Assembly: GCA_963678675.1 (NCBI GenBank)
Contig: OY783199.1
Span: 23,991,546 to 24,055,545 of the forward strand
Length of the DNA stretch: 64,000 bases
Reading direction: 5' to 3'
Source of the DNA: Xiphydria camelus
Taxonomy: Eukaryota; Arthropoda; Insecta; Hymenoptera; Xiphydriidae
In this document: positions 9,829 through 21,400 of the stretch, piece after piece
How the letters are laid out: the number at the start of each line of letters is the position of its first letter
How positions within the stretch are numbered: position 1 is the first letter of the stretch
Made by a program: the position numbers and the translations under genes
The notes under the pieces: generated by a model
Told to the model about the DNA's origin: nothing
The model's input: the letters and a program-made list of their open reading frames with translations, nothing else
Databases searched by the model: none

Positions 9829-12800
9829 TTACAAGAAAATAGCTATTAATAAAAGAATAATAACTGTTACGCTTACGACGACGATAATTTTAATCTTCCT
9901 CTGAAAATAAAATTTAATCAAATGTGTGTACTACAGTTTGAGCCAATGTGTAGCATGTAACTAATTTCAGAATACAGGTATACCTTTCTATGTTTGTGAC
10001 TTCTTTTCTCAGCTTTCCCTAAATCTTTACGCCCACTATCCACATTGCTCGTTGTAGTCCCAGCGAAAAATTCAACGCAATTCAGTTGTTCCCCCTGAAA
10101 TACCAACTCCTTGCTTTATCGCTTGTCTTTGAAAAAAGAACGTGTATTACATTGTTTTCAAAATCATACTGACCTGCTTGTCAATGAGAAATGCCATCTC
10201 GATAAACAGATCGCGAATTTCTGTAATGGATTTTTCTATTTTGAGAAGCTCATTGTGTCTCGTCTGTACATCCGATAATTGCTGCCTGGCTGCCCTGCTA
10301 TCTTCTAAAATCTGAAGACGTTTCATTAAAAAATCGGAGAGCACTCTAAAAAATTATTAAACGCATAAGAAGCTATGAATATACTTGCATTATCAACGAA
10401 CAAACTGGTTTCTTGTGCGTCTAACAATTTATCTAATTCCTCGTCCGTGATTATCTTTCGTGCTGAAATAATAAAGAGATAACGTTCGAAAGTAAAATCC
10501 TATTGGAAAAAAAGAAACCTAAAATAAGGTATGATTATTTTTGAAGGGAAACATACTCAGCACCCGCTGTTTTTGCAACAACGATGTGCACTTGCAGTGA
10601 TATCTTATCAGTGACTCATTGTAATCCTGCATAACTTCGGAAAACAGTTTACACATCGTCGTGTACTGTAAAATTTTAATTCGCACATAAGCTGGTCCTT
10701 CTCTGATACTATTAATTGTCAAATCATCAGCTTGTTCGACATCTTTTTCCATTTCTGCAAGGAAAAGTGCATCGGCGGGCGAATATTTAAATTTAAATTG
10801 TCAGAGGTTGGTGATAAAGTACGGGTTTCGTTGATTGGCTCGACTGGTTTCTCATTTCACGCGAAACGCGAGATGACAATTTGATGATGGCGACATGTGA
10901 CATTTTGATAACATTTACTGGCCTTGTTTATCCCTTATATTATAAAATGCAGAGGTGTGAAAAGCCTCCGATAAATCTATTTATTTGACAGTGTGCATAA
11001 TATGAAGTGCATTTATTGCATTTATAAATGCTCTATCAAATACATTAAATCTTCGAGATCTCGATAACACCGTATGTAGGTTCTCTCGGAAAATACACCA
11101 ATCGAGGTTATGTTTTTGTTAACTATTGGCAGTTGCTTAATTTGTTTTCAGTGTCAATGTTAGTTAACTACTTGAGAAGCGATTATGGAACCTCTACGGG
11201 TATTTGATAGTTTCCAGTTGGACAATTTAGATCAGGATTGGGTGAAATCCATCTGGGATGGTCAATTTTTGACGTTTAACGACCTACCGGAGGAATACAA
11301 CGTTCACCTAGAGACCGAAGACATAGGGGTATTGTTAAAAGAATGTTATACTATTACGAAAACTTGGATATCTGAAAACGTGAGCAGCGATACGTTGGAA
11401 AAGCAGGAGGTTTCTTGGCAAACACTTTTGGCGTTAAATATAAATCCGCAGAGCTTAGTCGCGGTGCTGGGTTACATAATAAAACATGGACAAAGCATGG
11501 ATGCGGATGAAGATTCGCGACAAGCTTGTTTGAAGGCCACGAGTCTGTATTTCAGTTTGTTGTCTATTCCTGGTAGCAATGCATTTCACGTATTTCACCC
11601 CAATCTGTACCACAAAGCAATGGAAACTTTTAAACTGTCAGAGCATTTGATAGAGAAACCTAAAAAAAGTAAAAACACGTGCGACCTGGAGAGTCTGTAT
11701 ATTAATGAAGATAACGATAAGAATACCCTCGATCATACGGAGAAAGTAACTTTAATTAGAGGATTGAATTGCATCATGTACGATGTGATCATGATGCTCA
11801 AGTCATTTTATATGAAAGATCAGGCGCAAACGTTGGAAATCACCATCCATTCATTACTTGAAGTGACAAAATTAGAAACGACAGTGAATCATTTTGATTC
11901 TAACGTCAGACGAAATGACGCTTCCTTGGCGTCGCTTTCGTACAACGCGTACATGGCTTTGCAGGAATTGTGTGTTCCTAAACATGGACCTACAGACGTG
12001 ACCATTAGATTAATAGCAAAATACTCTTTACCGCTCTTTTTGTACAATTACGTCGATTTACCGCCGAAAGCATTGTCGTTAGTTCGTGAAACGACTGTAG
12101 ACTTTCTAAAGATTTTGCTACGAATGCATGAGGAAAAAGCAGAACTTGGAATTGCAACATTGATACAACACTTGATGTTGCAATGCCCAGAAAGAGTTGA
12201 ATTGCGTCAGAAACAGGCGACAATACTAACGAAATTAATAAACTTATGCACGGATCGTATGTTTGCCCAGGCCATAGATAATTTAATATTGCTGGCACAT
12301 CATAGTAAAGTAGTATATAGAGTATTCGCCCAGGAGATAATTGGGAAATGTTTAATTGAAATACCGTTGGACGATGATAATTCAACCGGGACGGACTCCT
12401 TACGAAAAATAAAGATAAAGAAGTTATTCATAGCTACTGTTTTAAGTAGATGCATCGATTCATCGAATATGGTAAGGGGAAAGGCAATGGCGACACTTGC
12501 CGAATGTACAGACCCAGAAAATAAAGTCAACGTTATGATGATTCAAGAAATTTTTGAAAGTTCGAGTCAAGACAAGCCGTTTCCTTCTTTGGAGGCGCTC
12601 AGAAAGGTGATTACTGAAAACGTCGATCCTCTGCCTGGCTCAGACACTATCATTTCAATGCTCATAACGAGAATCGATGACGAACGAGCATTGACTCGTC
12701 GCAGTGCTTTGCAAACAGTACGCAATTTAGTCGCATTCTCGGGATTGCTGAACGATATAACATCAGTCATAGGAGAACACTGTAGAGATCCTTCCATGTC

Positions 12801-15647
12801 TGTTCGTCGATTTGCCATTCAGATATTGACTGAACTTCTAGTACAGTATCCCGAGCAGCTCGACTTTTTGGAGAAGTGGGTTGCAGCAGTAGTTCCCCAA
12901 ATATTCGATATTGAAATAAAAGTACACGAGAAAGTGCTTGAATCTTTGCAAGATCTCACGTTAAATAGGATCTCTCATATTTCTAATTACATCAATAATG
13001 CTTTGAACAATTTGCCATGGCAAATATTGAATCAACTCACTAAACTGAAGATGAGGAAACACTTGTCAAGAGCTTGCAGTATTTGGGAGGAGAATGGTCT
13101 CATTACTGAGATATTGATAGAAAATATCGAGTCGCATTTAGAGTCTGACAACAATATTGCCGCGTGGGTGTTATTATCGGCGATTACAGAGAATAGAAAA
13201 TTGCCGAGTATGAAGTTGCACTTTAAGAAATATAAAGAGCTGTTTCAAAGCAATACATTCCTTGCGACTTTGAAGTTGGAAGTACTGCGAAATTCCTGGT
13301 CATCTTTGGACAATGATTTATTGCAAGAACTTTACTCTGATTTACGCGAACGCCTTTGCGAATTCCAAGTGAATTTCCAATTTATCAGTCTGTGCTTGGA
13401 CATCTTACATGGAGTCGCAAAACATTTACATCCAAATCAGAATGAACAATTTACGCAACTAATCGCCACTGACTTAATGAAACTATCGGAGAAGCAACTT
13501 GAAAAGATGTTTCAAAGCCAAGGCGATACGCCAGAAGGGGCGACGACATATTTGAAAATTATATGCACATTGGGTCACGCATCTCATCTCTGCGCGGGAA
13601 CGATCTCGTCTTCGACTCTTCGCATTTTGCAAGGATTGCTATTAGAATGGGATAGTCATCCGAATGGTCTAGGGCGTACGGGAGAATTGCGGGCAGCTGC
13701 GGTGGTTCTTCTGGGGCAGCAAGCGATGAGAGATCGCGAAATTGCGCAGGAAGTGACGCCGATACTCGGACGTCTAATGCGCTGTTCGACGGACGCCAAT
13801 TCGAAGATCGAGGCAGCAGTCAGAGTGAATGCCGCCAAGGCGTTAGCCGATCTTTGCATCAGATTTACGGCTCTGGTAGAACCGTACTTAGCGGATATGT
13901 GTGTCTGTATGAAAGATCCAAATCCCACCGTTAGAGAGGTCATTGTAGTGTTATTCATTCAATTGTTACTCGAGGATTTCATAAAAGTGAAAGGACCGTT
14001 CTTCTTTCACATCTTAACGATGTTATCCGACACGGACGAGGTGGTGCGCGAGCTGACGGTATTCTTAATAAAGGAACGATTATTAGTCAAAAATAAGACT
14101 CTCATATTGCAACAGTTCATAGAAAGTATCTTCCATTACAACAACTACCGACCGCGAAACAAATTTTGCGACCGAAAGATGCACGATAGGGAAAAGAACG
14201 CCTTGACGTTACCTGGACGAAGAAATCAAGAAAAACGCAGGATGATCTACAATTTCATGTTGGAACATCTCGATCCCCCGGGAAAACTGAAATTGCTCGT
14301 GAAGTTAACCAGCGCTATTCTTGGCGGAGTTTTGGGAGATAATATCGATTGCAAGGTGGAAGGCGGGGCATGCACTTTGCGAGATACTCTGTACATAATG
14401 ACGACGGAATATTTGCAACCGTCGTCTTGCACTAAGCACGGAGATGACGATTTTCAAGATGACAACACTACCACACCCATTGCTCCGCATACCAATGCAG
14501 CGAATATTATCGCGGAAGGAATGAAAAGACACAGACTGGAAGTCTTACTGCCGACCCTAGTAAAGTTGAAAGAAAAGTTGATTACTTCTCAATCTGCCTT
14601 GGCGGTTATCGTTTCAAAATTCTTCATTAGAATCATCTCCGACTACAGTACCGATCAACTCTCCAGCTTATTTGACGAGTACCCGAATTTAGAGAAGGAA
14701 GTGGACACCTATACGAGGTATACTTCAAATTTCAATTCAAAGTCAAATGTAATTCAAGCGGTATACGCTTTTCCGAGTCTGCATTAAAATTACACGTGTT
14801 GATGTTACAGAAAACATGGAAAAAAGGCGCAGTCGGACAATGAAGACACTGAAGAAGAAGACGTTTCAATACTAGTCAACAATGCGGTGATCCAAAAAAC
14901 CCCGATAAGTTCGTTACTAGTTAATACGGATCGAACGCCCAGGCTTATTTTGCGACGATTATCGTCTCTAACTTATCCAGAAATATCCAATTGGCGAAGC
15001 CCCTCTCGCAGATTAATTTCACCCATACAGTTATCACAACCCGGTCCATCGGGCAATCAGCGGTCATTAGTGTCACCACCTCCGAACAGTCTTGGAACAT
15101 GTTCTCCGCGGTCTGAACAGGGCCCGAGTACTAGTACGCCAAAAAGTTCTAGACCTAATGGATCGCGTCGTTCATTCAAGCATAGCTTTATTTAATGCAT
15201 GCGGTAGACCTACCTTTTAATTTATTTCCCACGTGTAATGCAGTTTGGGAAATGGTATAGCTTCGAGATTCTAATTCATCCTGGATATCTGGAAAATTTG
15301 CGTACTCTTTATAAATAAAATGAATTGATATCATAGGCAACTTACCCCGATTTATGTGCGACAACACATTATCGTGTATGTCCTTAACGATGGCTATGTT
15401 ATTGATGATTAGCTGAATAAGTGTCCGTATTTCCTCCACCTGAATGAAGAATAATTTCAAGTCACTTGTCATATATATAAATACATATATATATATAGGT
15501 AACTCATACGAATTTACGACGTAGATAAAACAAGAGAAAAGGAATACTTACTTCCACGAGAACTTTGTTTAACTTTTTGTTTTGGGATATTTGAATATGT
15601 ACATCTTGCAGAAACCCTCTGCCAAATGTGGCACTGTTTCTACGAAT
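9829..15647 (-). CDS. Plasma-membrane-type syntaxin (Qa-SNARE), N-terminal exon(s) not found
   Basis: Eight minus-strand exons are supported: 15647-15552, 15439-15346, 15288-15214, 10754-10557, 10462-10385, 10343-10174, 10094-9984 and 9900-9829. All splice in phase to 297 residues. The order is that of a syntaxin: Habc helices (VEEIRTLIQLI; KILQYTTMCKLFSEVMQDYNE), linker ITDEELDKLLDAQE, SNARE motif with the central Gln in DKQGEQ, basic juxtamembrane HKHRKRKIK and a C-terminal membrane anchor of about 17 hydrophobic residues ending IAIFL. It would act in vesicle fusion at a target membrane. The second half of the SNARE motif (CVEFFAGTTT) departs from the usual IEYNVEHA. A syntaxin-4-type member is my best guess. 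A 4.5-kb intron (15213-10755) contains NCAPD3 on the other strand. The true start lies upstream of 15647. Confidence 0.88.
10755..11184. other. Syntaxin intron segment with NCAPD3 promoter
   Basis: This 430-bp stretch lies between a syntaxin exon and the NCAPD3 ATG. It is AT-rich and must hold the NCAPD3 5' UTR and promoter. No TATA box or clear motif was recognised. Confidence 0.5.
11185..15195 (+). CDS. NCAPD3: Condensin-II non-SMC subunit D3
   Basis: One very long exon (11185-14717) and a short one (14811-15195) splice (AG/GTATAC to ACAG/A) to 1305 residues. The product is the HEAT-repeat CAP-D3 subunit of condensin II, which compacts chromosomes. The signature is in the C-terminal third: VREVIVVLFIQLLLEDFIK, then the conserved stretch FIESIFHYNNY, then RRNQEKRRMIYNFMLEHL, matching the CAP-D3 family. 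HEAT-type helices run from about residue 300 to 1000. The second exon encodes an acidic KK/E-rich stretch and a Ser/Pro-rich basic tail ending RRSFKHSFI, typical of the phosphorylated CAP-D3 tail. The whole gene sits in an intron of the antisense syntaxin gene; its stop is 19 bp from the nearest syntaxin coding exon, so the 3' UTR must be antisense to syntaxin coding sequence. Confidence 0.93.
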
Positions 15648-16947
15648 CTGAGAAATATGACATGTTATGTCAGCATGAAGTTACCATAAAAAAGGAAAAA
15701 AGAAAATAGGAAAAACTTTATTACAACAAAGTAAGATATTTGCTTCACTTAGACTCTGAATATAAAGGTACTAACGGCACATAGATCAGGCATTCGGTCT
15801 CGTATCATGATCGATATTGCTTGAGAAGCTGTTCGAAACTAAGCAAACTGTGAACCAAGTACGGTATCCGTTTTATTATCAGTCTTATCAGTACACCAAA
15901 GATAATGGACAAAATGAGTCATAGTATTCACTTCACAACACAGGTAGATGCACTTCTCAATTTTATTCCAATCGGTGAATTCCTCGCAGTTTCTATTAAT
16001 TCTGACGAATTCAAACTCCTAGCACTCTTATACGATAAACTAGACCGCATTGGGTAGAAGGTGCTTTGCATCTGAAATGGAGTAGGAAATAGGCACTTAC
16101 ATAGCAGCTGGGTAGCAAGGCCGAAGTTAAGTCAACTAAGTATGTGCCTCCTCATTTGCCCTCCTTCTTTTTTTTCATAGGTAATAGGGTAAAGTCACGT
16201 TAAACATTTTTTAACCTACTCTTACAGTAATTTTGACGGGAGCTTTTGCTAAGCATTTGTAAGATTCACTTTAATTTCGCGTCTATCATTACTTTAAATT
16301 ATGACGATATAGAGCTATTCTAACTCCTGTTTTCTCAATCGATTCAAATTAAAGTAATAGATAAAATATGAATTGAAGTGGCAATACGATATTTAAATAT
16401 GTTTGAACGCGTCTAGGGGTGGTGATAAATAACGTCATTCCGAGTGGTAGTCTCGAAGAGTACCTACTTCTGGATGTAATTGATGGTACTGCGTGTAAAT
16501 ATTAAATTTTGCCTCTGAACGACAGCTTTTTCTTACAAGTGTTTAGATATAAAGAATAAGTTTCTCATTGAGGACAACATTTCGCGACTCGAATTGCATC
16601 CCATTTCACCCCGTCTGTAGAATTTTGACTCTAACATCGAATTTGTTGACTTGTGTTCTGTAGAATTGATATCCTCTCCAAGAAGAATACCTACCAAGAT
16701 AGATCCGCATTGCGGTCAGTGTTCTCCTTCGTATTCTCAATAAACGACTTGGTAGCGTCCACCCCTTGCATGTATAAAACTCGTACAATTTCAAAAATAG
16801 GAACTCGAAAGAATCATAGACGTAATATAACGGAATCCTATGAATCGATGTTCTTGATTCTTGCTTTGTTTCATTGTGTAAGTTACGTCAATCTCAGGGA
16901 GTAGCTTGGTGGGAGTAAAAGAAAAAGTACATACCACAGAAATCCCA

Positions 16948-17080
16948 TTAAGGGCCGGGTTTACCAACAGGTATAAACGCGGTATAGCGCTATACTGAGA
17001 ATAACCATAGGGCTTATTGCTGGTTATTCTCAGTATAGCGCTATACCGCGTTTATACCGTGTTGGTAAAACCGGCCCTAA
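16948..17080. mobile_element. Near-perfect 133-bp foldback MITE
   Basis: Arms 16948-17006 and 17022-17080 are almost perfectly complementary (about 59 bp) around a 15-nt loop. Ends read TTAAGGGCCGG on the left and CCGGCCCTAA on the right. The low divergence between arms suggests a recent or selected element. No clear target-site duplication was identified. Confidence 0.75.
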
Positions 17081-17132
17081 GACAGATAACTTAGGTATAA
17101 GGGAAATAAAAATCAATCTTAAAGATTTAGTA

Positions 17133-17138
<6 letters not shown>

Positions 17139-17171
<33 letters not shown>

Positions 17172-17184
17172 TGTGTGTGTGTGT
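17139..17184. repeat. GA then GT microsatellite
   Basis: About 30 bp of GA is followed by about 14 bp of GT. Confidence 0.9.
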
Positions 17185-18401
17185 CATTTATGTAATTTTT
17201 AAATACATTAATTTATTTTTTAAATATTTCCCTTCATGTGTTTTTACCTTAGCTTCGATATAGTTAATAAGAGATTCGTTTATCCTGTGTAGTAATATCA
17301 TTTTATTTAGCCTTCCAGCGGTCTTTTTGCCTCTGAAGTACAACGCTCAAATAAATACTTGGAAAGTTCTGTGATACATATGAAACAAAAAGCGTCAATA
17401 TCACTCTAATTAGAGCTTATAAGCGCGTATAGATAATCTGAAACAATCATAAAAGTTGTGATTTGAAATAAACAAAATCCGTATAATTTTATAGCGTCTC
17501 TTATTAAAACTTTATACATATATCTCTCGTTCAACAATAACAATGTTTATTATGGCCTAAGTAAACATAGAATATATCAGGAAGACTGACGAAATACTTG
17601 AAACGTTGTTAACAATTGCCAACTCGATTCTATATCTTAAGTTAAAGAAATAGTGATCGTTTTTCGAAGTGACACCAACCCGTTGTTACAATCGAGTAAA
17701 AGTTGAACCATAGTTACATTTAAAGTAATGACGATATTATCCACATTTTGTTTCTCTTAAACTTATTCACATATAGTGGTCATTATGTATTCGGTACCTG
17801 CGTGAAAGTTATTCTTTAACACTAAATTCGATAAAATCTTTGCTATGCTATTTAATTATGCATTTTTTACCTACAATCTAGGTATGTATATTCGTGTCAT
17901 TTGCACAGTTTATGGTGCGTAACAAGGCAGATCAGTCAGTCTTATACGATTATTGTTTCTGGGTTGAACAATTGACGATGCATCTAAATTCGATTCTTTC
18001 TAACCACAGATAGACTGCTGATAGTGGGTTAAACACGCGTGGATTATCATGTTCGCAATAGTAACGGCAATTAAATCGTAAATGTTAGTGTTTGTTATAT
18101 ACACATTAAAGTACGTCTTCAACAGTTTCCTGTTTTATGAATATGACTTTCTTACATCGGAAAATTCATACTAGAAGTATAATCACTGTAGGAGTCATCG
18201 TGACTGTGACGATTATCTGAAAGATATGATACGTGTACGTTCTTACGTACTGTTTCACACAATGCGACGTGTAAAACACGGTAAAAATAAAATGTCCGGT
18301 TATGGTTCTACCAATAATTATCTAGGATATCGCGCATCATAAACAACTCCTTTACATAAAACACTTTCCTTAGAAATACTGTTCAGCGTTTCTCCCTTCA
18401 A

Positions 18402-18407
18402 TTTATT
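18402..18407 (-). terminator. Candidate poly(A) signal of ANKRD29-like gene
   Basis: AATAAA on the minus strand lies 76 nt beyond the stop codon at 18483, a suitable place for 3' end formation. Confidence 0.45.
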
Positions 18408-18482
18408 CGATCAAAGTGGACGGTGAAGAATAATCAGGAATAAAAACGCCTCGCCTGTCTCTTCGCTTGAACCTTTAACGAC

Positions 18483-21400
18483 TTAACGCGACGCTGTTCT
18501 TGTCCTTACTTTATCCTTAAGATAATCCGCCACCTGAGTCTGGGAGTGTCTAAGGGCTAGTTCAAGAGGCGTGAGTCCCTCCTGATTGACGAGCAAAGGA
18601 TCTGCCCCCGCACCTACGAGTTGCCTCGCTACCGCCATGTGTCCCGACAAGGCTACCGCGTGAAGTGCACTTTCACCGTTCTGAAATTAGAATGACGCGA
18701 CATTTAGTCTTCCGTACTAAACGATTGCACTGGAAAAAGTGGAGCACAATCGAAAGAGCAGGACCGTGATAAAATGAAGTCGAAACATTTTGTTTCGTCG
18801 TACTCCATCGCCTTTATTACTTACAGGAAGAATGCCCAATGATGGACGGTATTTCAGCAGTTCGCCGATAACCGCGGTGTGTCCTTTATGAGCAGCTTTG
18901 AACAGTGGAGTCGCTCCGTCCTGCGAATAGGAGCAAAATTCTTTTATCGCACGCGTGTACGGATATCGCGCGTGATGCAAATCCCGCAAATTGAAACTGA
19001 GCCGCCTCGAACGATCAATGCGCGATGATTTACGTGTCTGGTGGCATCGACCCTTGCTCCAGCTTTCAGAAGCCTCCGGACCACGTGGTCGTGTCCCATT
19101 TGCGCGGCGATCCAGAGGGGCGTAGCTCCATCGGTTCTGGAGGCGTCAGTTTTTGCACCCCGCTCGAGGAGAACCTCTAGAATTCGTACGTGACCGTTCT
19201 GAGCCGCAATGAACAATGCTGTAGCGCCGTCCTACATTTACATTAGGAAACACAAATGTACTAAATATCTAATAAAGATCGCATTCGTTTATCATATCCG
19301 AGCTTCTATACCCGGCGTCTACCTCTATATTTAGCAACTGATTATTATCGACTGCAACGTTCTACATTATGTCGTAACGATATAGGTATACCTTCATGTG
19401 CGCATTGACATTAGCACCCCTTTCGATTAGCCCCTCCACTACATCGAGATGACCGCATTGACAGGCGACGAAGAGCGGCGTTCCACCATCCTACAAGTTC
19501 AAATACGAGTTATTTCCACGAGAAAATTCAACGAGATTCGCGGTGAGAAAAAATCTTCAGCGCACACTTACGACGCTGCACGAGTCGACTATCGCACCGT
19601 GTTCTATCAGAAGGGCGGCTATGTCCATAAAACCTCCCTGTGCCGCGAAAAAGAGGGCGGTCGTCCCGGTCTGAAATCGCAGAGACGAAAGTTCAGTACG
19701 AGAACTGCTTCCTCCGGCTTCGCGGAAAACGATCTCCTTGCCGTTCTTGCTGTTACTCTCGGAGTCCGGAAAAGGCTGTTCGTTCTCTTAGGAAAGTGAG
19801 ACGGACGAGATGAGATAAGGGATTGACGATAGCCGGCTACGAATTATCTCGGTAGAAGTAATGTCATTTCGAGGGATGGTCGGGGGTGTATTGCATATTA
19901 TTTTAAATTCTTTAATCATATCTTTACAGTACGCGGTGCGCGATTTATATTTCATATTCTAAGCTTCTCGATTGAAAAAGTTATTAACGCACCCTTCGTT
20001 GAAACGCTTCTCGCATTGCCTTGCAATAGCAGTTTGGAAGCAATGACGATAACATTTAAATGTCACGCTTCCTGCAAGAACGTAGGCGCAGCGATGCTGT
20101 ACCAGAGAGCCACATGTAAAGGCCATTCAGGGAGGGCCACTGACCTATCGACGTGATCACGATGTTGGCTACCGCGTTTCTTGCAGCAAGTATTTTCTTT
20201 TGCCAACCGAACGCTATTCGTTTGTAGAGAAAGGTTGAGAAACGGAGGCATTTCTCCTTATTTGTGCTATAAGTACGTGCATTCTTAATCGACGCCAATA
20301 CAGGACCCGAAAGATTCGAACGGGCAGCGATTGTTTTAAAAACTGGAGTCAAGTGCGAAGGGACTAAACTGAATCGACGTGTACAACCGGTTTCGTCGTT
20401 TGTACCGGTTAAATATCGATTGTACGCGTCGGTACCGACTATCGGGAACATTTTACCACGACTGTGTACCAATTACACGAAGTTACAGCGTTGAAAACGA
20501 GAGTAAAGTGCGAAGGCATGCTTCAAAATCAACTCGTAATTCGATTGATCCTCCCATTCGTTCGAAATCCATTATAAAAATTCGACTTTATTGTTCTTTT
20601 ACCGTCCGATTAAATTTCCTAATTCAACGAATGTCCGTTCGACGGACTTGCGATAGTCTTATAACGATTTACGATTTTATTTTTCCGGAAATCTACTCCC
20701 GACCATCCTTCATCGTTCAATTTGCTCGACTCGTGAAGCAGTTACCTTCTGCATTACGGATACACGGCTCAAGGAATTGTAGCTACAGTTTTGCATGTAC
20801 ATATATACAGAGCGCTTATTCGCCATAAACCGTTGTTCGCTCGTCCTTCACCCCGATCACACTAAGAGAGCGAAGCTCATTACCGGCACGAACGCTATGT
20901 ACTCGCGCGTTGCGTTCTCGATGCGCCGAGAATTCTTGAAGCGAGAGTGTAAAACCATAATATGGAGTTTCGAAGGTCACGCAAAAATAACAAATATAAA
21001 TTAAGTCTCGAAGTGGTTCGAAAAAGCGGTTTACACGTAGATGCCCAGGGAGGCCAGAAAAACGATTCACGCTGCATTTCTTCCGTTCACCATGGTAACG
21101 TTCAAAGGGCAATGTCACTACGGTAAGGACGGCGGCGCCCGTACAGCGTTCGCGCGCCAGCAGGAAGCAACGCGCCTGCCTCCAGGTTGTGTCGCATCGA
21201 AAACATAACGAACCGGCTCGTGGAAGTTCGAGCGCACTTTCACCGCGTCTAGCGTCCTCGCGCCGAGGGGATAAACGTGGAGAATATTTCCAGAAGAGGC
21301 AGCGACGTTTTGATAAGTGTGCAGCTGCGGGTGGAGAAGGCATACTTGGTAGAGGAGCGAAAGATTCGCGATATTTTTATATACAAGTTATACACATAAA

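Larger units (their letters stand above)
15648..18482. other. AT-rich region upstream of the recognised syntaxin exons
   Basis: No coding exon could be supported. The missing syntaxin 5' exon(s) may be here. The region holds a near-perfect foldback element (16948-17080), a GA/GT microsatellite (17139-17184) and, at the right end, the ANKRD29 3' UTR. Confidence 0.5.

Noticed and set aside
11185..14717. Antisense frames of 60-126 codons opposite NCAPD3
   Set aside because: They are shadows of the long conserved exon; none has a domain.
15830..16145. Sequence with GTTCGAAAC and short stems resembling a tRNA T-arm
   Set aside because: No acceptor stem or anticodon arm could be placed around it.
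20056..21343. Frames of 138-175 codons in the ANKRD29 intron
   Set aside because: No domains, overlapping frames and no splice-site support.
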